From Muriicola sp041358175 (GTDB lineage: Bacteria > Bacteroidota > Bacteroidia > Flavobacteriales > Flavobacteriaceae): a stretch of 64,000 nt of DNA. The stretch's first letter is position 1; the number at the start of each line of letters is the position of its first letter. Of the stretch, positions 1-7,497 are shown piece after piece. The translations under genes and the position numbers were made by a program. The notes under the pieces are model-generated. The model worked only from the letters and a program-made list of their open reading frames with translations. It ran no database searches and was not told where the DNA came from. The stretch lies in NCBI RefSeq assembly GCF_041358175.1, contig NZ_JBGKBE010000001.1:682001-746000 (forward strand), given 5' to 3'.

Positions 1-2046
1 GGTGATCAGTTCATTAAAACGCATTTCAATAGGCTGGGTAAATTCGATCTGCATCCCAGGGATGATAGACAAGGCTTCTTTAAACTTTTCCGCCAGTTCA
101 TCCTTGGTTTTTGCAACTTTCCAGGTACGGATAGGATGAAGGACGATGATCACATCACTTTCTTCCATTGACATTGGATCTGTGGGCACCTCTGCGGCTC
201 CAATACGTGTTACTACTTGTTTTACTTCGGAAAATTGTTCGAGTAAAATCTTTTCTATGCGGGTGGTGATTTCCACAGTCTCACTTAAGGAAGTCCCGGT
301 TTTAAGAACAGGCTGAATCACAAAATCTCCTTCGTCTAAAGTGGGCACAAATTCAGCACCCATCCTGGAAAAAAGAAATACGGTCAATATCAACAGTCCG
401 ACTGCAATACTCAGGACAAGTTTTTTCTTTTGAAGGGCCCAGTGCAGAACCGGGTTATAATAGGACTGCAAGCTATCCATGAGGCGGGTGGAAATATTTT
501 TTTTACTTGCCTTTGAGGGTTTCAGAAACAAAGAAGACACTACGGGGACATAAGTAAGACACAGGATAATGGCTCCAATGAGGGCGAAGCTAAAGGTGAG
601 TGCCATCGGTTTAAACATCTTACCTTCCACTCCGCTTAAAGAAAGGATAGGGATAAAGACGATCAGAATGATCAATTGACCGAAAATAGCAGAATTCATC
701 ATCCTGCTGGCTCCATCCTTCACAATGTCATCTTTTAAATGCTGTTGACCTTCCCTGGGTAAACTCTGGAATTGCGAATGTTTTTTAGTGATTTGAAAAG
801 CGATGAATTCAACGATGATTACTGCGCCGTCGATGATGATTCCAAAATCGATGGCTCCAAGACTCATCAGGTTGGCATCAACACCAAACAGATACATCAT
901 GGATAATGCAAATAAGAGGCTGAGGGGAATAATAGAAGCAACAACCAACCCGGATCGGAAATTTCCCAGGAGCAGGACGACGACAAAAATAACGATCAGA
1001 CATCCGAAGATCAGATTTTCAGTAACCGTTGCGGTGGTTCTGCTAATCAGTTCGCTGCGATCAAGAAAAGCATTGATATAAACTCCTTCAGGGAGAGAGC
1101 CGGAAATACTTGCAACCCGGGCCTTAACGGCTTCTATGACCTTTTTGGAATTGGCGTTTTTCAGCATCATTACCTGCCCGAGAACTTTTTCTCCTTCTCC
1201 ATTACCGGTAATAGCCCCAAAACGCAAGGCATTCCCGAAACCTACTTCAGCTATATCTTTGATCAGTATCGGGATTCCATCTTTGTTATCTACTACCACA
1301 GACTCAAGATCTTCAAGAGAGCCTATCAGTCCTTCTCCCCTGATGAAGTAGGCCTGGTTTTCTCTTTCGATATATCCTCCCCCGGTAACACTGTTGTTTT
1401 TCTCTAAGGCTTCAAAAACGTCAGCCGCAGAAATATCCATCGCATTCAGCTTCCGGGTGTTAATCGCGATTTCATATTGTTTTAGTTTGCCACCCCAGGT
1501 ATTTACTTCAACCACTCCCGGGATTCCGGAGAGTTTTCGTTTTACGATCCAGTCCTGAATAGTTCGCAAATCGGTAGGGGAGTAGCGGCCTTTATAAGCG
1601 GGCTCAACCTCAAGGGTATATTGAAAAATCTCTCCTAATCCGGTAGAAATGGGTCCCATTTCGGGGCTTCCAAACCCTTTGGGAATTTTTTCTGAAGCCG
1701 ATTTTATCTTTTCTGCGATCAATTGCCTGGGTAAGTAGGTCCCCATTGCATCTTCAAACACTATGGTCACCACAGATAAGCCAAATTTAGATACAGACCT
1801 GATCTCTTTTACCCCGGGGAGGTTGACCATCTCAAGTTCTACAGGATAGGTGATAAACTTTTCCATTTCCCGTGTAGACAAACTGGTGGAGGTTGTGATG
1901 ACCTGTACCTGATTATTCGTCACGTCGGGGACAGCGCCAATCGGGATCTGTGTCAGGGAAAATAAACCGTAGCCAATATTTAACAATACCAGGAGAAGGA
2001 TAAGGTACTTGTTGCGGATACTAAAATTAATTATAGAGGATAGCAT
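1..2046 (-). CDS. CzcA/CusA-family heavy-metal efflux RND transporter (N-terminal 682 residues, cut by window edge)
   Basis: This is the inner-membrane proton/metal antiporter subunit of a tripartite RND pump that exports divalent or monovalent metal ions across the envelope. Translating the minus strand from ATG 2046 gives an open frame to base 1. It shows the first transmembrane helix (IRNKYLILLLVLLNIGYGLF), the porter-domain start with IPIGAVPDVTNNQVQV, the paired helices around FRSGLVVASIIPLSLLFA and GAIDFGIIIDGAVIIVE (the HME-type helix-4 acidic motif), and a second porter half ending in EMRFNELIT, the motif family members carry just before a glycine. Family members are about 1,000-1,450 residues, so the C-terminal third or more lies left of the window. 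A small His-rich secreted protein lies immediately upstream on the same strand. Metal specificity cannot be read from this part. Confidence 0.95.
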   Translation of the reverse strand, partial: MLSSIINFSIRNKYLILLLVLLNIGYGLFSLTQIPIGAVPDVTNNQVQVITTSTSLSTREMEKFITYPVELEMVNLPGVKEIRSVSKFGLSVVTIVFEDAMGTYLPRQLIAEKIKSASEKIPKGFGSPEMGPISTGLGEIFQYTLEVEPAYKGRYSPTDLRTIQDWIVKRKLSGIPGVVEVNTWGGKLKQYEIAINTRKLNAMDISAADVFEALEKNNSVTGGGYIERENQAYFIRGEGLIGSLEDLESVVVDNKDGIPILIKDIAEVGFGNALRFGAITGNGEGEKVLGQVMMLKNANSKKVIEAVKARVASISGSLPEGVYINAFLDRSELISRTTATVTENLIFGCLIVIFVVVLLLGNFRSGLVVASIIPLSLLFALSMMYLFGVDANLMSLGAIDFGIIIDGAVIIVEFIAFQITKKHSQFQSLPREGQQHLKDDIVKDGASRMMNSAIFGQLIILIVFIPILSLSGVEGKMFKPMALTFSFALIGAIILCLTYVPVVSSLFLKPSKASKKNISTRLMDSLQSYYNPVLHWALQKKKLVLSIAVGLLILTVFLFSRMGAEFVPTLDEGDFVIQPVLKTGTSLSETVEITTRIEKILLEQFSEVKQVVTRIGAAEVPTDPMSMEESDVIIVLHPIRTWKVAKTKDELAEKFKEALSIIPGMQIEFTQPIEMRFNELIT

Positions 2047-2070
2047 GATGAGCTGATATATTGACAAACG

Positions 2071-2096
2071 CATTAAATACTATGACGCATTTAATG
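2071..2096. promoter_or_regulatory. Perfect inverted repeat upstream of the efflux pump (candidate operator)
   Basis: CATTAAAT at 2071-2078 and ATTTAATG at 2089-2096 form a perfect 8-bp inverted repeat with a 10-bp spacer, ending 25 bp before the pump start codon. A direct repeat ACGCATT (2068-2074, 2085-2091) is superimposed. Position and symmetry suit a repressor or metal-sensor operator, but no regulator gene lies nearby and binding is inferred only. Confidence 0.35.
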
Positions 2097-2160
2097 ATCT
2101 GATTTAAATTGACATAAAAGTTAGATAGCTCTGAAGGAAATGTCGGGCAAAAGATAAAGA

Positions 2161-2559
2161 TCAGATGTGTCTCGGTGGCTGAAATATCCCGGAAGCAAAA
2201 CCAGAAGAATCACTTTGCAGATAATAAAAGTTCTCTGCTTTTTCAGTGCTTACTTCTATTTTTTCGTCGGGAAGAAAGTTGGTAACAATGACAAAGGCAT
2301 TTACGAGATGATGTGTGCACGAATGATTCTGAAAAGGAAGATTTTCGTGTTCCTTTTGCTCCTCCTGATGGTTCTTTTCGTGTTCTCCCTTGAGTTCTCC
2401 GTAGTGTTTTGAGATAAAGACTAATAGCGAGTCGCCGTATTGTTCTTTATGGAAGCTGGCGTGCTCCAGGAATTCGTCTAATTGTGCCAGTTCCCCCAGG
2501 CTAATATTAAAGCTCTGGAATAAAATCAAAAAAGCCGATACAATCGAGAAGAATTTCAT
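2161..2559 (-). CDS. Small His-rich secreted protein preceding the metal efflux pump
   Basis: This is a 132-residue protein with an N-terminal signal peptide (MKFFSIVSAFLILFQSFNIS). The middle is rich in His, Glu and Lys (GEHEKNHQEEQKEHEN, then NHSCTHHL). The C-terminus ends in FQPPRHI. I chose ATG 2559 over the in-frame GTG at 2568 because it begins exactly at the signal peptide. Small secreted His/Cys-containing proteins commonly sit directly before CzcA-type pumps in flavobacteria, so a periplasmic metal-binding or sensing role is likely. I recognise no named domain. It lies 114 bp upstream of the pump start on the same strand. Confidence 0.7.
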   Translation of the reverse strand: MKFFSIVSAFLILFQSFNISLGELAQLDEFLEHASFHKEQYGDSLLVFISKHYGELKGEHEKNHQEEQKEHENLPFQNHSCTHHLVNAFVIVTNFLPDEKIEVSTEKAENFYYLQSDSSGFASGIFQPPRHI

Positions 2560-2585
2560 GGCTACCACACTCTTCTCAAAGATAC

Positions 2586-2593
2586 CAAATTTA
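2586..2593 (-). promoter_or_regulatory. -7 promoter box for the His-rich protein
   Basis: On the minus strand the sequence reads TAAATTTG, a match to the Bacteroidota -7 consensus TAnnTTTG, 27 nt before ATG 2559. No clear -33 TTG is visible. Confidence 0.3.
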
Positions 2594-2606
2594 CAGTAAT
2601 CTCCCG

Positions 2607-3428
2607 CTAGTCTTCATCATCTTCACTTCCCTCTTGAAGTGCTTTGTAGGGAATATTGTTTATGATATACTCAAGGGCCTGAATTCTGGCTTCCGTTTTC
2701 CGGTTGGCTTCTATGACAATCCATGGAGACTGTTTGAGGTCGGTATGCTCAAACATCTTTAATTTAAATTCGGTATAGGTATCCCATAATTCCTGCGCTT
2801 TGCGGTCAACGGGAGTCAGTTTCCAGCGTTTTAACGGACTAGACTGAATTTCTTTAAATCGCCTTGCCTGTTCTTCTTTGGTAATGGAAAAGTAAAATTT
2901 GATAAGGTGGATTCCCGAGTCCATGATCATGTGTTCAAAGCTGTTTACCTGCTCCATAAAGCTGCGGTATTGCGACTTTGTACAAAATCCGTTAACAGGT
3001 TCAACAACGGCGCGGTTGTACCAACTCCTGTCAAAAAAGACCATTTCACCTGGTTTGGGGAGTTGATTTACATAGCGTTGAAAATACCACTGTCCCTGTT
3101 CCTCGATTGTTGGCTTCGGAAGGGCAACTATCCTGAAATGACGGGGATTAATATGTTCGGTGATTCTCCTGATAGCACCGCCTTTTCCGGCGGCATCACG
3201 GCCTTCAAAGATAACCACTACCTTCTTGTTTTTCTCAATTACCCAATTTTGTAATTTGATGACCTCAGCCTGGAGTTCATGGAATTTTAATTCATTTTTA
3301 ACCAATCGAAGCGCTTTGTCAATATTGGGTTTTTTATCTGCAAGTAATAATTGCAACCCCATAGGGCTATTAAGCAATTGCAAATCTTCCTCACTCAGAT
3401 CAATCTTCCTGGCAGTTCCTTTCCTCAT
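2607..3428 (-). CDS. ppk2: Polyphosphate kinase 2 family protein (second of a tandem pair)
   Basis: PPK2 enzymes transfer phosphate between polyphosphate and nucleoside mono- or diphosphates in the cytoplasm. This 273-residue protein carries the Walker A motif FEGRDAAGKGGAIRR (about residues 74-88), the Walker B-like motif FFDRSWYNRAVVEP (131-144) and the lid-region segment SPLKRWKLTPVD. Length fits a single-domain PPK2. It starts three bases after the stop of its upstream paralogue, so the two are surely co-transcribed. The acidic C-terminus (EGSEDDED) is not shared with the partner. Whether it prefers ADP or AMP as acceptor (class I, II or III) cannot be assigned by eye. Confidence 0.93.
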   Translation of the reverse strand: MRKGTARKIDLSEEDLQLLNSPMGLQLLLADKKPNIDKALRLVKNELKFHELQAEVIKLQNWVIEKNKKVVVIFEGRDAAGKGGAIRRITEHINPRHFRIVALPKPTIEEQGQWYFQRYVNQLPKPGEMVFFDRSWYNRAVVEPVNGFCTKSQYRSFMEQVNSFEHMIMDSGIHLIKFYFSITKEEQARRFKEIQSSPLKRWKLTPVDRKAQELWDTYTEFKLKMFEHTDLKQSPWIVIEANRKTEARIQALEYIINNIPYKALQEGSEDDED

Positions 3429-3431
3429 GGT

Positions 3432-4277
3432 TTAAATATCAATTTGTTCTATCTGCCTGAAGTAACGTTGTACTACGTTGGGATCGGGCAGAATTGTGGT
3501 TTGGGAATTTTGAGCAGAAGAATAATCAAACTGGGATAAAACATATCGCATACTCTCCAGCCTTGCTGTTTTCTTACTATTGGCTTTTACAATGATCCAG
3601 GGACTGAAGGTAGAATGTGTTTTGGAAAACATATGCTCTTTGTAATAAGTATACTTGTCCCAGAGCTCCTGTCCTTTTTGATCTACCGGACTGAATTTCC
3701 ATTTTTTCAGGGGATTAAGCAGTCGTGATTCCATTCTCTTCTTTTGTTCTTTTTTGGATATGGAAAACCAGAATTTAATGATTTTCACCCCATCCTCATA
3801 GAGCATGTGCTCAAATCCCGGAACCTGAACCATAAATTGATTGTATTCCTGTTGATTGCAGAATCCCATAACTGGTTCCACAACCGCCCTGTTATACCAG
3901 CTCCTGTCAAAGAGTACTATTTCTCCAGGATTGGGAAGTTCCTTGATATATCTTCGAAAATACCATTGTCCTCTCTCAACATCAGTCGGTTTTGATAGGG
4001 CGACAACACGCGTAGATCTGGGATTGAGATGTTGTTTAAATCTTTTGATTGCTCCGCCCTTCCCGGCTGCGTCTCGACCTTCAAAAATGATGGCTACTCT
4101 GATTCCCTCTTTCTTAACCCATTGCTGAAAATTTACCATTTCGATCTGCAACAATCGCAACTCTTCTTCATATCTCAGATTTCGAAGCGCTTTCTGGACG
4201 GGCATCTCTTTTTTCAAGGCAATTCCAATAAGGTCTTTTCTCTTCTTCGCCTCTGTCAGGTCTTCTATGGTGTACAT
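3432..4277 (-). CDS. ppk2: Polyphosphate kinase 2 family protein (first of a tandem pair)
   Basis: This is a 281-residue PPK2 with Walker A FEGRDAAGKGGAI (residues 65-77) and Walker B-like LFDRSWYNRAVVEPVMGFC (122-140). The C-terminal tail contains ILPDPNVVQRY, which in my memory is typical of class I, ADP-phosphorylating members. The two neighbours are clearly paralogous but diverged throughout, for example FSPVDQKGQELWDKY against LTPVDRKAQELWDTY, so the duplication is old. Divergent retention suggests different acceptor nucleotides, such as an AMP-to-ADP and an ADP-to-ATP enzyme working in series. That division of labour is inference. Confidence 0.93.
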   Translation of the reverse strand: MYTIEDLTEAKKRKDLIGIALKKEMPVQKALRNLRYEEELRLLQIEMVNFQQWVKKEGIRVAIIFEGRDAAGKGGAIKRFKQHLNPRSTRVVALSKPTDVERGQWYFRRYIKELPNPGEIVLFDRSWYNRAVVEPVMGFCNQQEYNQFMVQVPGFEHMLYEDGVKIIKFWFSISKKEQKKRMESRLLNPLKKWKFSPVDQKGQELWDKYTYYKEHMFSKTHSTFSPWIIVKANSKKTARLESMRYVLSQFDYSSAQNSQTTILPDPNVVQRYFRQIEQIDI

Positions 4278-4436
4278 AAATTGGGTAGGAGATTAAAATT
4301 AATGGGATTATTTCAGGCTCAACCTCAATTTTGGACCTGCTCTCGACCCTAAAGATACTGTTTTTGAGTTTTTTTCAAAGGTAGCGTCTCTGATTTGTAT
4401 TACACCAAAACAGCCCTCTTAGCCTAAACCTTCTTC

Positions 4437-4467
4437 TTGCTTTACTGGTACCTATTGATTATGTTTA
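4437..4467 (+). promoter_or_regulatory. Possible promoter of the S9 peptidase gene
   Basis: TTG at 4437-4439, 20 bp, then TATGTTTA at 4460-4467 resembles the Bacteroidota TTG/TAnnTTTG promoter with one mismatch in the -7 box. It lies 18 bp before ATG 4486. Confidence 0.3.
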
Positions 4468-4485
4468 ACGGTCAATTCTACCCTT

Positions 4486-6531
4486 ATGAAAAATTCTGCC
4501 ATTATCTTTTGTTTCCTTTTGATTTGCCTGGATGTGACAACGGGCTATTCCCAGAAAAAACCATTTGACTATCTCGATGTTTTCGATCTGCAGTATGTCT
4601 CCGATCCTCAGATTTCACCTGATGGAAACTGGATTGTATACAGGCGGATGGGGTTCGATATTATGACCGATCGCGCGAAGGGGAACCTTTGGATGATCAG
4701 AAAAGATGGTAGCGGGCACCAGAAACTCACCTCCAGAGAAGTGTCTGAAACCAGCCCGAGGTGGTCTCCGAACGGAGACCGGATCGCTTTTGTAAGTAGT
4801 ACCGATGAGGGATCCGAAATATATATGTACTGGATAAGTACAGGTAAATTTGCCCGAATCTCCCAACTGCCAGCCAGCCCTTCTTCCCTAGCTTGGTCGC
4901 CAAAGGGGGATCAATTGGCCTTTTCGATGAACATTCCAAAAAAACCTCCTGTGCTCGCGAAGATGCCGGAGAAGCCCAAAGGGGCCAAATGGGCAGAATC
5001 GCCCAGAATCACAGACCGGGTTTATCACGAAGCAGACGGGAGGGGATACATTGAACCTGGATTCAATCATTTATTTGTAATTCCTGCAAGCGGCGGTTCT
5101 CCCAGACAATTGACGGAAGGAGATTATCAGCACCGAGGGACACTTTCCTGGTCTGCCGAAGGAGAAGAACTCTTTTTCTCTGCAAACAGGAGTGAAAACT
5201 GGGAGTATGATTTCAGAAACAGTGAAATCTATTCCGTAAATATTCAGAATGGAAAGATCAGACAACTTACAACAAGGCAGGGTCCCGACCGAGGTCCTGC
5301 TGTATCACCAGACGGAAACACCCTAGCCTTTTCCGGTTATGAAGACCAGGTACAGGCATACCAGGTAAGTCGGTTGCAACTAATGAACTTCAATGGGGAA
5401 AATAAAAGGAGTATTTCTCAAAACCTCGACAGGGATATTGATGACTATATATGGGATTCAAAAGGAAATGGACTTTACGTTATGTATGACGACAAAGGAA
5501 ACACAAAAATTGGCCATATGTCCCCCAACGGAACTCTAAAGCAGCTGGTGGGAGATGTAGGTGGAACCTCTATCGGAAGACCCTATGGGGGTGGTTCTTT
5601 TAGTGTTTCCGGGAACGGGACCATCGCATTTACCCAGACCCGACCTGAATACCCGGCAGAATTAGCGGTTTATGATCCGAAGAAGGGAACTACTACAAAA
5701 ATAACAGACCTCAATGGACCCTTATTCGATTTTAGAGAACTGGGCAAGGTGGAGGAAATCTGGTACAAATCATCTTATGACCAGCGCGACCTGCAGGGAT
5801 GGGTAGTTTACCCTCCCGCTTATGATCCTGGTAAAAAATATCCCTTCCTGGTTGAAAATCACGGTGGCCCGATCTCGAATTATGGCGACAGGTTTACTGC
5901 CGAGATTCAACTTTACGCTGCTGACGGATATATAGTCTTTTATCCAAATGCCAGGGGGAGTACCAGTTACGGAGAGGAATTTGGGAATCTGCTCTACAAC
6001 AATTACCCGGGCCAGGATTATGACGATGTTATGGACGGGGTAAATTATTGTATTGCCAAAGGAATTGCCCATGAGGATCAGTTATTTGTTACCGGAGGAA
6101 GTGCGGGGGGAATTATGACCGCTTGGATTATTGGGAAGAACAACAGATTTGAAGCAGCCGTGGTAGCCAAGCCGGTTATGAACTGGATCAGTAAGACCCT
6201 TGTTGCAGACAATTATTTTGGCTATGCAAATTCTCGCTATCCCGGGCAGCCCTGGGAAAATTTTGAAGGATATTGGAAGTTTTCTCCACTTTCTCTCGTA
6301 GGTCAGGTTGAAACCCCAACTATGGTACTGGTGGGGATGGATGACCTGCGGACCCCTCCAAGTGAAGCCAAGCAATTATACCACGCCCTGAAATTGAGAA
6401 AAATTGAGACGGTACTGGTGGAAATCCCCGGAGCAAGTCATGGTATCGCAAACAAACCCAGCAATCTTATCACCAAGGTTGCACATACTCTGGCCTGGCT
6501 CAATAAATACCGAACCTCTGAGAAAGAATAA
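4486..6531 (+). CDS. S9 family (prolyl oligopeptidase/acylaminoacyl-peptidase type) serine peptidase, secreted
   Basis: This is a 681-residue exported peptidase. A signal peptide (about residues 1-22) is followed by a WD40-like/PD40 beta-propeller with repeated SPDG and SPNG motifs (about 30-400), then an alpha/beta-hydrolase catalytic domain. The triad is visible: Ser539 in GGSAGG, Asp620 in GMDDLRTP and His652 in PGASHG. The propeller gates access so that only peptides reach the active site. The enzyme probably trims peptides in the periplasm. The next gene begins on the base after its stop codon, so the two form an operon. Confidence 0.93.
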   Translation: MKNSAIIFCFLLICLDVTTGYSQKKPFDYLDVFDLQYVSDPQISPDGNWIVYRRMGFDIMTDRAKGNLWMIRKDGSGHQKLTSREVSETSPRWSPNGDRIAFVSSTDEGSEIYMYWISTGKFARISQLPASPSSLAWSPKGDQLAFSMNIPKKPPVLAKMPEKPKGAKWAESPRITDRVYHEADGRGYIEPGFNHLFVIPASGGSPRQLTEGDYQHRGTLSWSAEGEELFFSANRSENWEYDFRNSEIYSVNIQNGKIRQLTTRQGPDRGPAVSPDGNTLAFSGYEDQVQAYQVSRLQLMNFNGENKRSISQNLDRDIDDYIWDSKGNGLYVMYDDKGNTKIGHMSPNGTLKQLVGDVGGTSIGRPYGGGSFSVSGNGTIAFTQTRPEYPAELAVYDPKKGTTTKITDLNGPLFDFRELGKVEEIWYKSSYDQRDLQGWVVYPPAYDPGKKYPFLVENHGGPISNYGDRFTAEIQLYAADGYIVFYPNARGSTSYGEEFGNLLYNNYPGQDYDDVMDGVNYCIAKGIAHEDQLFVTGGSAGGIMTAWIIGKNNRFEAAVVAKPVMNWISKTLVADNYFGYANSRYPGQPWENFEGYWKFSPLSLVGQVETPTMVLVGMDDLRTPPSEAKQLYHALKLRKIETVLVEIPGASHGIANKPSNLITKVAHTLAWLNKYRTSEKE

Positions 6532-6966
6532 ATGGCTATTCGGAAAAGACACTGGCTCTGGAACACGCTTATCGCTCTTACCATAGTGATATGTCTGGCT
6601 GCCTTTATCTTGCATTCCAAAAATTGGATAAGGCAGGAAGAAGGCGGATTTACCCTTATTTCCGGATTCTACTACTCTGAGATACGCTATGACAGTATCG
6701 AAAAAGTCAGTATGGTCCCCAGGATACCTGAGATGAAAAGAGAGAGCGGCTTTTCTGCCTGGGCGATAGAAAAAGGAATCTTCAGGGATACAGTACAAGG
6801 TCTGGAGGGCATCAGGGTGTACGTAGATAACTTAAAAAATCCTAAGATTATCTTAGAACAGGGAGGATCACCTCCGATTTACTTTAATTTTAAAGACTCT
6901 CTTGAAACGGTATTGTTTTATGATAAGCTAATAGAAGATCTTAAAAAAAAGGAGGCGGAAAATTGA
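6532..6966 (+). CDS. Small membrane-anchored protein with PH-like C-terminal domain
   Basis: A 144-residue protein starting immediately after the S9 peptidase stop (no spacer). It has one N-terminal transmembrane helix (WNTLIALTIVICLAAFIL). A soluble region follows with SGFYYSEIRYDSIEKVSMV and later IRVYVDNLKNPKIILEQ and a C-terminal helix. The strand pattern and motif placement resemble bacterial PH-like domains (bPH), an inference from pattern only. The role is unknown. Translational coupling suggests it serves with the peptidase. Confidence 0.7.
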   Translation: MAIRKRHWLWNTLIALTIVICLAAFILHSKNWIRQEEGGFTLISGFYYSEIRYDSIEKVSMVPRIPEMKRESGFSAWAIEKGIFRDTVQGLEGIRVYVDNLKNPKIILEQGGSPPIYFNFKDSLETVLFYDKLIEDLKKKEAEN

Positions 6967-7036
6967 GATTTGATCCTGCATAATAGATAAGGGATTACTT
7001 TTTTGTTTTTAAATAAAAAATTTCCTGGTTTTAAAA

Positions 7037-7044
7037 TACTTTTG
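7037..7044 (+). promoter_or_regulatory. -7 promoter box of the DUF2141 gene
   Basis: TACTTTTG matches TAnnTTTG and lies 39 bp before ATG 7084. No -33 TTG is found at the expected spacing. Confidence 0.3.
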
Positions 7045-7083
7045 CAGACCATAATCAGTTTAGAATAGAGAAATTTAGAATCT

Positions 7084-7494
7084 ATGGTAAAATTATTGAG
7101 ACTCGGTTTTTTCCTGCTTCCCTTTCTGGGCATGTCGCAAAATGAACTTATCATAGATGTGCAGGGGGTACAGTCTTCCAATGGCAATATAAATGTTGCT
7201 GTGTATAATCATGCGGATGGATTTCTCAAATTTGAAGGTGTTTACATCTCAGACAGCACTCGTGCTACGGCAGGTCACACTCAGATAAAAATCAACAATC
7301 TGCCGAGTGGAGAATATGCGCTGGCCGTTTTCCACGACGAAAATGGAAATAATATCCTCGATACGAACTGGTTGGGAATCCCCAAGGAACCTGTAGGTTT
7401 TTCTAACTCCCGGATGAAGACTTTCGGTCCTCCGAGCTTTAAAGAATGTTCTTTCAGGCTTTCCTCAAATCAGGAGGTCAAAATCAGTTTATAA
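7084..7494 (+). CDS. DUF2141 domain secreted protein
   Basis: This is a 136-residue protein with a signal peptide (LLRLGFFLLPFLGMSQ) and a single DUF2141 domain. The family hallmarks are present: AVYNHADGFL, YALAVFHDENGNNILD, then LGIPKEPVGFSN and FGPPSFKE. The family is small, exported and of unknown function, and is common in Bacteroidota and proteobacteria. The length is normal. Its stop is only three bases from the stop of the convergent tricorn-like protease gene, leaving no room for a dedicated terminator. Confidence 0.88.
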   Translation: MVKLLRLGFFLLPFLGMSQNELIIDVQGVQSSNGNINVAVYNHADGFLKFEGVYISDSTRATAGHTQIKINNLPSGEYALAVFHDENGNNILDTNWLGIPKEPVGFSNSRMKTFGPPSFKECSFRLSSNQEVKISL

Positions 7495-7497
7495 TTC

